Assembly (NCBI RefSeq): GCF_002284565.1
Contig: NZ_NPKI01000007.1
Span: forward strand, 1-64,000
Direction of reading: 5' to 3'
Length of the DNA stretch: 64,000 bases
DNA from: Mesorhizobium mediterraneum
Lineage (GTDB): Bacteria; Pseudomonadota; Alphaproteobacteria; Rhizobiales; Rhizobiaceae
Shown: in pieces, positions 18,539 to 27,368 of the stretch
How positions within the stretch are numbered: the first letter of the stretch is position 1
Layout: each line of letters starts with the position of its first letter
Notes under the pieces: model-generated
Database searches by the model: none
What the model saw: the letters and a program-made list of their open reading frames with translations, nothing else
What the model was told of the DNA's origin: nothing
Program-made: the position numbers and the translations under genes

Positions 18539-19022
18539 CCGGACTGATTTTCCTGGCAGGCCTCCGGTTCCTTACCCGCATCGAGCGGGCAAGGACCGGA
18601 TCGAGGGGCGCCCCTCCGCCCCTCCCCTCGCACTCCCCTCCCCGACCACGGCCGCCGCTCCGTTTCACGATACGGGGTCACTTCAGCCTGTCGGCATTGT
18701 CGGCAAGTCGAACGCCGTAGCCAGGTCTTGGACCACTCCAGCGAGAAGGCGGCGGAGAACCGGCCTGCGGCCGGTTGGCGATTTGCCGATTGATGATGCT
18801 GATAGGCGGCCGGGCTACGAAGGCCGCGCTATCCGGCAGCTCCAAAGTGGCAGTTCGCAATCTTTATGCTGCGCACGATACGGCAGGCCCTGCCCCGGCG
18901 CGCAACCTAAAGGGTTCTCCTCTGCGCTTCGCTCCGTTGCGACCGCTGACGCGGTGCACTTGGCAGTTCCAGCCGAATTCGAGCTTCGCGATTGCGCACA
19001 ACCACTTTGGAGGATCTACCTC
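18539..19022. other. Long GC-rich leader / intergenic region
   Basis: Nearly 480 bases without a convincing gene. An imperfect inverted repeat at about 18559-18596 follows the toxin gene and may be its terminator. A second, perfect one (AACCGGCC/GGCCGGTT) lies at about 18758-18777. The middle has the same CCCCTCCCCTCGC-type runs seen in the other leaders, though I could not fit the two-arm stem here. It leads into the small gene at 19023. Confidence 0.4.
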
Positions 19023-19223
19023 ATGAAAACGCTCGTAACCTTCTGCCAGAAGACCGGCCGCCGCCTTCGTCAGTACATCAATCGGCAAATCGCCAAGCTG
19101 TCCCATAAGGGCGGTCAGCTTAAAATCTCCGTCGCTTTCTCGCTTCCTTTCCTCGCCAAGGTCGAGGTCAGCTATCAGTTGCAGTTCGACGTAATGGCCG
19201 ACAACGACAACAAGCAGAAGTGA
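19023..19223 (+). CDS. Hypothetical small basic protein
   Basis: A 66-residue basic protein (MKTLVTFCQKTGRRLRQYI...) following a long GC-rich leader, with GGAGG about 9 bases before the ATG. No recognised family. The alternating FLAKVEVSYQLQFDV segment suggests a C-terminal beta strand pair. Confidence 0.6.
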   Translation: MKTLVTFCQKTGRRLRQYINRQIAKLSHKGGQLKISVAFSLPFLAKVEVSYQLQFDVMADNDNKQK

Positions 19224-19385
19224 CCGACGGCGCCGCGCCCTGCCAGGCAGGGCACGGCTTCCTTACGGCTGAAGTGCGCAGCGAAGACGAGCAGGACGGC
19301 GATTGACGATGACATGAAGGGTTCGGCTTGACTCTTTTGTTCTTATTTTGTTCACTGTGGCATGCGCACGAAAGAGAGGTCCCCG

Positions 19386-19598
19386 ATGTACAAGGAAACT
19401 CCCCTGACAGTGGCTGAGGAAGTTGCCCTGCAGCATGCGGCCGAAAAGCTGATTGCACTCCACGGCGGCGACATGCTGAAAGCTCTCAAGGCCGCGATGC
19501 TCCACAACGGTTATCTCGAAGGCCAGATCGAACAGATCGCCGAAGCAGTTCCGGGGCTCATCAATATCCACTACGACGGCCCTATGGCTTCGAACTAG
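19386..19598 (+). CDS. Hypothetical small helical protein
   Basis: A 70-residue protein. Start at 19386 is chosen because GAGAGG lies just upstream; the frame is open to 19362. Helical (HAAEKLIALHGGDMLKALKA). It begins a cluster of three tiny genes separated by fewer than 10 bases or overlapping. Confidence 0.6.
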   Translation: MYKETPLTVAEEVALQHAAEKLIALHGGDMLKALKAAMLHNGYLEGQIEQIAEAVPGLINIHYDGPMASN

Positions 19599-19606
19599 GC
19601 GGCCTG

Positions 19607-19840
19607 ATGCATGCCGAGAAATTATCCGACCAGGATGACGATCTGGAGCGCGACGTCGACGCCGTCATCGTCTCCTGTGACGGCGACGCGAGAGCCGCGG
19701 TTCGCGCCCTGATCGTGCAGGTCGCCTACTTGGAGCGCGAGGTTCAATATTTTCGGGTCGCGGTCTCCTCAGGCTTCAGCCGGCAGTGGCATCACAAGAG
19801 ATGGGAGATCGAAACTGATGCCGGGTCGGAGGATGGGTGA
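19607..19840 (+). CDS. Hypothetical small acidic protein
   Basis: A 77-residue acidic helical protein, with no recognised family. It resembles its upstream neighbour in size and in pairing a DGDARAAVRALI-type helix with a second helix, so the two may be distant relatives. Its stop overlaps the start of the next gene. Confidence 0.55.
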   Translation: MHAEKLSDQDDDLERDVDAVIVSCDGDARAAVRALIVQVAYLEREVQYFRVAVSSGFSRQWHHKRWEIETDAGSEDG

Positions 19841-20198
19841 GCTATCTTACTCAGCGATCGACCGCGCCTACCCATATCAGGTGGCGCTGCCAGACGACAT
19901 TTGCTGCATGCATAACCTGACCCTGATCATGGAATTTTGCGGGAAACGCGGTCTCATCCATCTGACGCGACACGTCACGGCAATGTGGCCGAATGGCAAG
20001 CAGGAGCACTATCGCCTCCACTGCTTTGCCGATCTTGCATCCGCGGAGCCCTTCAAGGATCATTTCGGCGGTGTGATGTTCGATCCGAAGCGCGATCGCG
20101 AGAATGGTCGGGCACGAGGTGCATGGCACCGGAAGGATGAATACAAGAGGATTCTGGAAAGCGGCCCCTTAAGAGTGCCGGAAATCTTACGGGATTAG
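19833..20198 (+). CDS. Hypothetical protein upstream of SRAP gene
   Basis: A 121-residue protein starting at ATG 19833 inside the end of the previous gene. It has GLIHLTRHVTAMWPNGKQEHYRLHCF and several Cys/His residues, but no clear metal-binding motif. It ends 3 bases before the SRAP start codon, so it is probably co-translated with it. Confidence 0.6.
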   Translation: MGELSYSAIDRAYPYQVALPDDICCMHNLTLIMEFCGKRGLIHLTRHVTAMWPNGKQEHYRLHCFADLASAEPFKDHFGGVMFDPKRDRENGRARGAWHRKDEYKRILESGPLRVPEILRD

Positions 20199-20201
20199 AT
20201 C

Positions 20202-20897
20202 ATGTGCGGTCGTTACACTCGATATCTGACCTGGTCCGAAATTAGCCGGCTTTACCGGCTTACCACGGACTGGGAGCGGCAGCGCAACGACGCGCCGGCC
20301 TACAATATCGCGCCCACTGAGGAAGTTGTTTTCGTTACCGCCAGTGAGGACGGCAACCACAAACTCCGCGAGGGCCGATGGTGGCTCGTGCCCTGGTGGG
20401 CGAAGGAGATGCCGAAGGGCTCAATGTTCAACGCACGTTCGGAGACGGCCGACACATCCGGCGCCTTCAAGGATGCATTCAAATCGAAACGCTGTTTGAT
20501 CCCGGCGGATGGCTTCTACGAATGGACGCAGAGCCCTGCCGACAAAGGGCGTGACCCCTGGTACATCTTTCTGCCAGATCACCGGCCATTCTCGTTCGCC
20601 GGACTGTGGGCCCACAATGATAAACTCGGCATCACCAGCTGCACGATTCTGACCGCCCCAGCCCAAGATCCGATGGTCAGTCTGCACGACCGGCAACCGG
20701 TGATCCTCGCTCCCGAGGTCTACGATGCATGGCTCGATCCAAGGACGCCCGGCGGCGAGGCCAAAGCTCTGCTTTCGCACGACCTTGACGGCCAACTTCA
20801 ATTCTATCGCGTCGACCGCCAGGTGAATTCGAGCAAGAACAAAGGCGGCGACGAGATGATCACGCCAATCGACATGCGAACCGCGTATGGGATCTGA
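20202..20897 (+). CDS. yedK: SRAP (HMCES/YedK) DNA-protein crosslinking protein
   Basis: A 231-residue SRAP domain protein. Cys2 (MCGRYTRY) is the catalytic residue that forms a thiazolidine link with abasic sites in single-stranded DNA. NARSET near residues 77-82, DGFYEW near 103-108 and LHDRQPVIL near 165-173 are the other conserved parts. SRAP shields abasic sites from cleavage and error-prone bypass. On a conjugative plasmid it would fit protection of the incoming single strand. It is flanked by small genes and the Y-family polymerase. Confidence 0.93.
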   Translation: MCGRYTRYLTWSEISRLYRLTTDWERQRNDAPAYNIAPTEEVVFVTASEDGNHKLREGRWWLVPWWAKEMPKGSMFNARSETADTSGAFKDAFKSKRCLIPADGFYEWTQSPADKGRDPWYIFLPDHRPFSFAGLWAHNDKLGITSCTILTAPAQDPMVSLHDRQPVILAPEVYDAWLDPRTPGGEAKALLSHDLDGQLQFYRVDRQVNSSKNKGGDEMITPIDMRTAYGI

Positions 20898-20900
20898 CAG

Positions 20901-21083
20901 ATGAGCGACGATCCTTCATCCCAGCCGGTGCCGGCGTCGCGCGCGATAGGGATCTACGAACACTATTGCGAGCATCCGGGATGCACGAAATGGGGCGGCT
21001 GGGGTTTTCCGCGCGGGAAACAGACGATTTGGTTTTGCCGGGAACATCGCGAGACGGGGAGAACTGAGGCCGGCTCAAATTGA
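20901..21083 (+). CDS. Small Cys/His protein after SRAP
   Basis: A 60-residue protein with YCEHPGCTKWGGWGF and WFCREHRE. The pattern C-x4-C...C-x2-H could bind one zinc ion. It follows the SRAP gene by 3 bases, so it is likely co-translated. Similar short Cys-rich proteins are common on rhizobial plasmids; function unknown. Confidence 0.65.
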   Translation: MSDDPSSQPVPASRAIGIYEHYCEHPGCTKWGGWGFPRGKQTIWFCREHRETGRTEAGSN

Positions 21084-21119
21084 GCGATAGAATCGACAGA
21101 AGCGCAGAGGGTTTCGCCG

Positions 21120-21374
21120 CTAGGCCAGGCCGCCGACGAATCCACTCAGCTCGTCGAGCCGCACCATCGAGAGCCGCACCGCGCCGCGACAGCCGCGTGC
21201 CCTGCACACGGTTTCGCGCTCCAGCTCGTCGATGTAGAGAAATTCACGTTCCGGGGACGTGCAGACGATCGCCCGCGAGAGATAGTGGACGTGGCCGCAT
21301 TTTTTGCAGCGCACTTCCAGCTTTTGATTGTCGGCAAGGTCACCGACGCGAATGTTTCGCTTCCAGCTTTTCAC
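21120..21374 (-). CDS. Small zinc-ribbon protein coupled to the Y-family polymerase
   Basis: An 84-residue protein. GTG at 21374 overlaps the polymerase stop (GTGA) and follows GAGGA, so it is the second gene of that operon. RCKKCGHVHYL and VCRARGC give two Cys pairs, as in zinc ribbons. It may assist the polymerase or bind DNA. Confidence 0.7.
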   Translation of the reverse strand: MKSWKRNIRVGDLADNQKLEVRCKKCGHVHYLSRAIVCTSPEREFLYIDELERETVCRARGCRGAVRLSMVRLDELSGFVGGLA

Positions 21375-22636
21375 CAGAAATCCTCCGCTGAAGGAATGCG
21401 CGTATAGCTGATCTTGCCGCCAACATGGCCGCCCGCCGGCGGCCGCCACTGGCCGAGGCTGACGACCGTGCTGGCATAGCGCGTATTCAGATTGTCGATC
21501 GCCTTGCTGGCGTTTTCCCAACGCCGTCGCTGGCAATCGTCATTGAGCAGCAAATCGAGCTGGCGTTCATGTGATGGCGACAAATCGTAGAGCGTGACGC
21601 CAATCCGAAAAATCATCAGGCCGCGCGGGTGGTCCTTCCCTACCTGGTCCCACAGTTCCGAAAGCGCCGACAGTATGGCCTGATCGTCGTTGACGACCGG
21701 CAAATGGCGCTTTCCCATCCAAGTCCCGTCTCGGATCGACAGCCAGAGCCACAAGCCCCCCGCATAGAAGTTTTCTCGCCTCAGCCGCCGCGCCGCCTTG
21801 ATCAGCAGCAGGCGCGAGATTTCGCGCGCGCCACGGATCGTCCGCGACTCCGGCGGCAGCACGCGGCCATGTCCGAACATGCCACGGCTCGAGGCGGGTG
21901 CTTGGATGTCATAACCGTGCAGGGCGTACCAAAGGCGCTCTCCGGTAACATTGCCCCAAAGCTTGCGCATATGCTTCGCCTGGACATTGTAAAGCTGTTC
22001 CGTCGTGAAGATGCCGGCACGATAGAGCCGCTTTGCCATGTTGCCGCCGACACCTGGAATCTCTTCCATTGTTACGGCGTGCAGCGCAGCCGGAAGGTCT
22101 TCGGGCCGCCAGATCGTCAGCCCGTCGCCATATCGGCCGCCATCGCGCTTGCCAGCCTTGCAGGCAATTTTCGCGAGCTGCCGGTTGGCAGCAAACCCGA
22201 TCGTGCACGTGATCCATGGTCCGACATTTTCGGCGATCGTCGCTTTGATCTTGGCCGCCAGGGTGAGCGGGTCAGATCGGCCCGCCTCGTCGAGGCGGCA
22301 CGTCAGCTCATCGATCGACTTCGCCGTGTCGATCGGAATGACCGTTTCAATTTCCGATAAGAGTGCATTATGTGCCCGGCGATACAAATCCGGCTTTTGC
22401 GGAACCAGAACGAGCTCCGGGCAAAGCCGCTTCGCCTCGTTGATGGGCATGACATTCTTGACGCCATAAGCTTTCGCTTCGCGGCTGCATGCGATCACGG
22501 CCGTTCTATCCGTTCCCTCGAAGGGAACAACACCGACCGGCCGACCGCGCAGGCGTCGGTCGCACTGCTGTTCGACCGACGCGAAAAAGCCGTCGAAATC
22601 CAAATAGAGCCGTTCGATGGTTTCCGGCTTGCGCAT
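21371..22636 (-). CDS. Y-family DNA polymerase (DinB/UmuC type)
   Basis: A 421-residue translesion polymerase. YLDFDGFFASVEQ (residues 11-23) carries the first metal-binding aspartate and SIDELTCRLDE the catalytic DE pair. EIPGVGGNMAKRLYRAGI is a helix-hairpin-helix in the thumb, and a little-finger domain follows. The end GGKISYTRIP is typical of plasmid-borne UmuC-like proteins. It would copy past damage, possibly during second-strand synthesis of entering DNA. No umuD-like partner is seen nearby. Confidence 0.9.
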   Translation of the reverse strand: MRKPETIERLYLDFDGFFASVEQQCDRRLRGRPVGVVPFEGTDRTAVIACSREAKAYGVKNVMPINEAKRLCPELVLVPQKPDLYRRAHNALLSEIETVIPIDTAKSIDELTCRLDEAGRSDPLTLAAKIKATIAENVGPWITCTIGFAANRQLAKIACKAGKRDGGRYGDGLTIWRPEDLPAALHAVTMEEIPGVGGNMAKRLYRAGIFTTEQLYNVQAKHMRKLWGNVTGERLWYALHGYDIQAPASSRGMFGHGRVLPPESRTIRGAREISRLLLIKAARRLRRENFYAGGLWLWLSIRDGTWMGKRHLPVVNDDQAILSALSELWDQVGKDHPRGLMIFRIGVTLYDLSPSHERQLDLLLNDDCQRRRWENASKAIDNLNTRYASTVVSLGQWRPPAGGHVGGKISYTRIPSAEDFW

Positions 22637-22687
22637 GGTTGCTCCTGTCGCAGGAACAGAAGCAGAACACCCGCCGCCGGTTCCCCG

Positions 22688-22963
22688 TCAAGAGGAATTT
22701 TTTCTTATGCGCAATTTGTCTGACGCGCTCCCTTCAGCATCCATGAACTGCAGGCCGTGTTCAGTCAGGCCGAGAGACGTGCGGCTCCCCGCCGTCAAAA
22801 CGGGATGCTGGACCGCCGCAAGCTTATGATCGAGCAAAATCCGGACACGGCGCCACGGCAAATCGAGTTCTTCGCCGCAAGCGATTAACTCCATGTCAGC
22901 CAGGGCATTGCGCCGTTGATCATCCGTCATAGGCGGCGCTGCATGCCAGTCTATCGAGCTCAT
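22688..22963 (-). CDS. Hypothetical protein upstream of the polymerase
   Basis: A 91-residue protein with the pattern LDHKLAAVQHPVLTAG and SLGLTEHGLQFM, which may form a small winged-helix-like fold. It is on the same strand as the polymerase, 51 bases upstream. Unrecognised family. Confidence 0.6.
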   Translation of the reverse strand: MSSIDWHAAPPMTDDQRRNALADMELIACGEELDLPWRRVRILLDHKLAAVQHPVLTAGSRTSLGLTEHGLQFMDAEGSASDKLRIRKNSS

Positions 22964-23482
22964 TTCGTTCTCCAGACCTGATTTTTCACCCGCTTTCCTA
23001 CCTGAGATATTCCGCGCCGGACAGCAAAAGTGGGGTGAAATCCGACGCTTGGTGCCCGAAACGAAATGCCGCTCTCGACCCCCTCGCCGACCCCCTGAAG
23101 GGAGGTCAAAGGATAGTCATGACCCTGAGACCTGGTCATACGCGCGGGAAATGACAGCTTTGCGCCTAATGTCAGTCGTTGAGATCAGCTTCGGCGGTTC
23201 CTGAAAGCGGGACATCATGGAGAGAGCAGACGGCTACTATGCGCGCGCGCTGCTGGCGGACACAACATGCTCATATTATGAGGCACACTAGAGGTTTTGG
23301 TGGACTTTATGTAGCTGGGGCCTCTTGTGGTGGGGTTGTCAACAATTGTCGCAACCGGGATGACTGCGATCCCCTCCTCTCATGAAGGCTACCTTGCGTC
23401 ATGAGTTGATCGCGGCGACTATCCATCTAGCGAGATTCGGCCTGAGATTGCACAATATGAGACCACGATCTGGAAACAGCCT
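22964..23482. other. Intergenic region at left border of second defence block
   Basis: About 520 bases with no supportable gene. Composition shifts from GC-rich on the left to AT-richer toward the gene at 23483. I see no terminal inverted repeats of an insertion sequence. It may be the junction at which the 23.5-28.6 kb block entered the plasmid. Confidence 0.35.
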
Positions 23483-24439
23483 ATGAATAACTGGTTCACG
23501 AGAAAGCCCGCGCCTGTAAAAAAGACCCCACTTGATCATTTCCTTGATTTTCTCGATGAGTATGAGGAATCCGGGAATGATAAGCAGATCTACGCGATGA
23601 GTATCTGGGGCTTATTTGACTCATTCGGTAAAATATTTGGTACTCTAAAGATGTACCAAGTTGCCGACGATGCAAAGAAGAAGAAATATATAACGACGAT
23701 GGCAAATCGTGCTATTGAATTATTGGAATCAGAAGAGAAAAATTCTGATATAATCAGCGCTTGTTATCGTAGCATTGTTAACTATCTCACCGCAATTGAA
23801 GGAAAAGACCTGTCTTCTATGGAGGGACGACTGCAGCAAGCGAGCGCAGAGCTCTTCGATATGGTTGCCTACGGCGGGAAACGTATGACCGAAATAGGAC
23901 AAATGGAACAGGCAGCTTCGGATTTCCTCTCCAATCGCAAAGTCGAAGACGGTTTCAGGATTGGTGGGATCTCACTTGATAAGCATCCGGACTCCCCTAT
24001 GGAACTACTGGAGCTAGCCCAAAAGCTTGCCCCAGTCATTGCTCAACGAGTTCGTTACGACCAGGATTTTTATTGGTTCCTTATTGAGCAGTACGACCGA
24101 CTGCACGGACAATCAGAATATTTTGACGGCCTGCTCAGTCAGGTGGGATTGCAAGAGATCGAGTACGCTGGGATGAGATCCGAGGACTCGTATGTTAAGA
24201 AACCAAACCCCGGCGTTACTTTTTTTCAAAAGGAAATCGTCCCACCCCTTTCTACAGTCGTTGACAAAGAGGGTGTGGTCTATGCGTCAATCGTCATTTT
24301 TGTGAGCTTCTGCGAAATATATAAGAAGAATGTGACCGAGGTCCGGAGAAAGTACGCCACGCACTACCACAATAACTGTGTGTCGCAGAGCAGCTTCGAT
24401 TCTGCAGATCGATGGGTCAAAGTGCTAGACTCCATTTGA
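23483..24439 (+). CDS. AT-rich hypothetical protein, possible defence gene
   Basis: A 318-residue soluble helical protein without a known motif. Its coding sequence is visibly richer in A and T than every neighbour, with codons such as ata, tta and aga, so it was probably acquired from another lineage. It lies between the polymerase operon and the CD-NTase block, a typical place for an unrecognised defence gene. No partner gene of similar composition is adjacent. Confidence 0.6.
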   Translation: MNNWFTRKPAPVKKTPLDHFLDFLDEYEESGNDKQIYAMSIWGLFDSFGKIFGTLKMYQVADDAKKKKYITTMANRAIELLESEEKNSDIISACYRSIVNYLTAIEGKDLSSMEGRLQQASAELFDMVAYGGKRMTEIGQMEQAASDFLSNRKVEDGFRIGGISLDKHPDSPMELLELAQKLAPVIAQRVRYDQDFYWFLIEQYDRLHGQSEYFDGLLSQVGLQEIEYAGMRSEDSYVKKPNPGVTFFQKEIVPPLSTVVDKEGVVYASIVIFVSFCEIYKKNVTEVRRKYATHYHNNCVSQSSFDSADRWVKVLDSI

Positions 24440-24524
24440 TCGATCCTCAGCGTGTCCGGACGCTTCATGCCTCCCAGACATCATCGGCCGCCGGCGGACG
24501 TATTCAAACAGGTGTCCCGGACTG

Positions 24525-25220
24525 TTACCTGCCCAGGTTCCCAACGGGAACATTCATACTCCTCGCGAGCGCCTCGGCTTGCTCCTGCTTCATCCAGGTC
24601 GGCGGGATATATGCCCCCTTAGTTTCCCGGCACAGCTTCACCATGCGATGGATGTCGACAATGTATCCGTCAGAACGCCTCAGCTTCGGCTTCATCAGAC
24701 TTGGCGAAAACCAAAATTCCGAGACTTTCATAACATTGATGGGGGTCTCCGAGACATACCAATCCATCGGATCGTCGCCGGCTGCGATCGCGGTCTCGTT
24801 GAGTTCCCTGCCTTCTCCTGTCGCGTAACCCGCATGCTCCGACCACGGGATGACAGGAATGTCACCAACCGGGAAGCCGATCGCGAGGCGGTTCATAGCC
24901 ATTGCGTTCGCCTGCTCCACGGCGAGGGTGATTTCTTTCTTCACGCCAGTCTTCTTGTCGACCCCAAACATAGTCGATGCAACGAGGCAATTTGGGATAT
25001 CGATCCGTCTTGTAAACCACGCAACAGGCGGGAAATCCTTCATTGCCCGTCGGGCTAGGGCATCGGTCTTGATCTCGCCCAGCCTGGGATGGAACACGCC
25101 TTCCGACTTACCCTCGACTTGGATCACGCCTGACATCCAGATCAGATTCGTGCGAAGCGTGCTGGTGTGATGGTAAACCGTCGGAACCGCAGTCTCCCGC
25201 CTTCTCTTCGCTTCACCCAT
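24525..25220 (-). CDS. Hypothetical protein, possible ADP-ribosyltransferase fold
   Basis: A 231-residue protein. The N-terminal VYHHTSTLRTNLIWMSGVI and PPVAWFTRR resemble the H-x-T ... G-hydrophobic ... W-F-T/S spacing of small ADP-ribosyltransferase-fold proteins such as DarT- or Tpt1-like families. A catalytic Glu cannot be assigned. It is divergent from the CD-NTase gene, with only 93 bases between start codons, so the two may share a control region. The fold call is tentative. Confidence 0.5.
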   Translation of the reverse strand: MGEAKRRRETAVPTVYHHTSTLRTNLIWMSGVIQVEGKSEGVFHPRLGEIKTDALARRAMKDFPPVAWFTRRIDIPNCLVASTMFGVDKKTGVKKEITLAVEQANAMAMNRLAIGFPVGDIPVIPWSEHAGYATGEGRELNETAIAAGDDPMDWYVSETPINVMKVSEFWFSPSLMKPKLRRSDGYIVDIHRMVKLCRETKGAYIPPTWMKQEQAEALARSMNVPVGNLGR

Positions 25221-25313
25221 TCTCGCCTCCGCATGTGTATATCGGGTGGAATTCGCCGCGATACACTATTTCATTTCTCCGACTCACCGCATGGTACCTA
25301 ACAGGAGAAATCA

Positions 25314-26201
25314 ATGTGGGTTGCAGTTAGACAGCGGTTCAAGAGATTCGTAGACGAGCTTAGCTTGACTGACGATCAATTCAACGATGGTTGGACGAAA
25401 CACATCAATATCGGCCGGACCCTCGAACGAGCCTACTACGGAACCAATGGAGAGTTTCCCCCGGCCTTCATGGTCGGCTCTTGGGGCAAGCAGACTCAGG
25501 TCCGCCCTCCCCGCGATCTTGATGCCTTTTTTGTCATGCCGCAGCACGAAAAAGCCCGGTTTGACGCGCGGGCCGGAAACGTGCAGTCGGCATTGCTACA
25601 GGAAGTTAAGGAGGCGCTGCGCGTCACGTATCCCAACACCGAAATGAGAGGTGACGGCCAAGTCGTGGCGATAGCGTTCAACACGATCACGGTGGAAGTC
25701 CTGCCAGTGTTCGCAACTGAATACCGCCAATATTGGATGCCAGACACCCACGACGGCGGCAGTTGGAAGGTCGTCGACCCGTTTGCTCAAATCGGCGCAA
25801 TCGAAACGGCAGACAAGGCCATGAACGGCAATGTCCGAGCGCTGTCGAAAATGATGAAGCTGTGGAAGCGGGAAAGGAATGTTCCGCTCAAATCGTTCGT
25901 CATCGAACTTCTGATCGCGGAGTTCCTGCCTGCGCGGGGGTATGGTGGTGAAAGCACCTTCTGGTACGACTATTACGTCCGGGATTTTCTCTCCTTCCTC
26001 ATCTCGAAGGCGAACGCCGTCATAACGATACCAGGAACCTTCGAGCCGTATTTCCTTGGCAGCGAGTGGCTTCCTAAAGCAATCGCTGCCAGAGACATTG
26101 CGCTCGCCGCATGCCACTGGGAATACAGCGACTTCACTGTTTCAGCGGGGCAAGAATGGCAAAAAATCTTCGGCCCACGGATAGCGGTCCACGTGACCTA
26201 G
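25314..26201 (+). CDS. CD-NTase (CBASS-type nucleotidyltransferase)
   Basis: A 295-residue cGAS/DncV-like nucleotidyltransferase. GSWGKQTQVRPPRDLDAFF (residues 55-73) gives the G-S motif and the metal-binding D68/D70. The third acidic residue is probably E128 in TVEVLP, where many family members have Asp. Such enzymes make cyclic oligonucleotides on phage infection that activate an effector. The effector here is most likely the overlapping SLATT membrane protein. No Cap2/Cap3 genes are adjacent. An AGGAG ribosome-binding site precedes the ATG. Confidence 0.88.
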   Translation: MWVAVRQRFKRFVDELSLTDDQFNDGWTKHINIGRTLERAYYGTNGEFPPAFMVGSWGKQTQVRPPRDLDAFFVMPQHEKARFDARAGNVQSALLQEVKEALRVTYPNTEMRGDGQVVAIAFNTITVEVLPVFATEYRQYWMPDTHDGGSWKVVDPFAQIGAIETADKAMNGNVRALSKMMKLWKRERNVPLKSFVIELLIAEFLPARGYGGESTFWYDYYVRDFLSFLISKANAVITIPGTFEPYFLGSEWLPKAIAARDIALAACHWEYSDFTVSAGQEWQKIFGPRIAVHVT

Positions 26202-26749
26202 ACACCCGTCGGAAAGCAGAGATCGCGGTGGAGGCACTGCGTCAGTCGGAATCTTGCCTCTACACCTCAACGGCTATTTTCATTTGGCTGCGACGGGTGC
26301 GATGGCAGCACAAGATAGTGCTGCTAGCGCCAATCGTGCTGACGGCAATTGCAGGATTCAGCTACGTCAAGGAATGGGTCCCAGTGTGGGCCGTAGCGCT
26401 GATGGCTTTCCTCGCCACCCTGATCCCATCCCTTGCCGAGGCACTGGAAATTCAGACGCATGTCGAGGAACTGAAAACCAAGGCTGCCGAATTCAAGGCG
26501 CTACAAGATCGCTTCCGGAGGCTCGCCAAGATCACGGTACTCGGCAACATCGATCGAGCGGAAGCCGAGCTAAGCGACCTGATGGACCGCATGGACGTTG
26601 TAAGATCAGGTTCAATCACACCGCCCGAAAAGTACTACGTTGCCGCGAGGGACAAGATCAGGGGCGGAGACTACGATTTCTCGATCGACCAAGCTCTCCG
26701 TGATATGGCGGCGGACGGCGGCGTTGCTGCGCTTCCGAAGGCAACGTAG
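26156..26749 (+). CDS. SLATT-domain membrane effector
   Basis: A 197-residue protein starting at ATG 26156, inside the last 46 bases of the CD-NTase gene. Two transmembrane helices near residues 52-70 and 74-95 are followed by a long cytoplasmic helical region with HVEELKTKAAEFKALQDRF. This 2TM-plus-coil layout and the position after a CD-NTase match the SLATT family, which has been predicted to form pores or perturb the membrane when a cyclic nucleotide is made. The upstream extension to 26111 is a shadow of the CD-NTase gene. Confidence 0.75.
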   Translation: MAKNLRPTDSGPRDLDTRRKAEIAVEALRQSESCLYTSTAIFIWLRRVRWQHKIVLLAPIVLTAIAGFSYVKEWVPVWAVALMAFLATLIPSLAEALEIQTHVEELKTKAAEFKALQDRFRRLAKITVLGNIDRAEAELSDLMDRMDVVRSGSITPPEKYYVAARDKIRGGDYDFSIDQALRDMAADGGVAALPKAT

Positions 26750-26759
26750 AGGGGGGAAC

Positions 26760-27368
26760 TTGGGGAATTTCCTTTCTCTCGACGCGATATACGTTGCCTT
26801 GGTGTTCGTGGTGCCGGGCTACATAATCTCGTCGTTTCGGGCGCACTTCATTACGGGGCAGCGGCTCGACGGCCATGACTATTTCGTCAGGCTGCTGACC
26901 CTGAGCGCACTCAACTTCACCCTGTCCGGATGGACGATCTATCTAGCAATCGCCTGGAATGCGGAGCCGGTCACACGGATGCTGCTCTGGCTACTGGTGC
27001 TGGCCGTATCGCCTGCCCTGATCGGTTTCGTAAGCGGGCTCGGCTCGAAGGCCGAATGGCTGCGAAAGGTCTACGGGTGGCTCAAGCTGTCGCCTCTCCA
27101 CATCATTCCGACCTCTTGGGAGTACCAATTTTCTACCCTGTCGGAAGCGTGGGTCTACGTTGTCCTGAAGGACAGTACGACCTTCGCGGGATATTGGGGA
27201 GGCAAGTCATTCGCGTCGTCCCGCCCGGAAGAACGCGACTTGCTTATCGAACAGGTCTTTGAGGTACCGAATGACGGACCATGGACTCCCACAAACAAGA
27301 GTGTTCTCATCGGCTCCGGCGAGATTCGGACGGTAGAATTCACACCCGTTGAAAGGAACAAAGGATGA
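26760..27368 (+). CDS. DUF6338-like membrane protein
   Basis: A 202-residue protein. TTG at 26760 is chosen because GAGGGGGG precedes it; the frame upstream runs through the SLATT gene. The N-terminus (FLSLDAIYVALVFVVPGYI) is a membrane helix, followed by FRAHFITGQR and two more hydrophobic segments to about residue 90, then a soluble C-terminal domain. The pattern fits the DUF6338 family, of unknown function. It is co-transcribed with the CD-NTase/SLATT pair and may be an accessory. Confidence 0.65.
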   Translation: MGNFLSLDAIYVALVFVVPGYIISSFRAHFITGQRLDGHDYFVRLLTLSALNFTLSGWTIYLAIAWNAEPVTRMLLWLLVLAVSPALIGFVSGLGSKAEWLRKVYGWLKLSPLHIIPTSWEYQFSTLSEAWVYVVLKDSTTFAGYWGGKSFASSRPEERDLLIEQVFEVPNDGPWTPTNKSVLIGSGEIRTVEFTPVERNKG

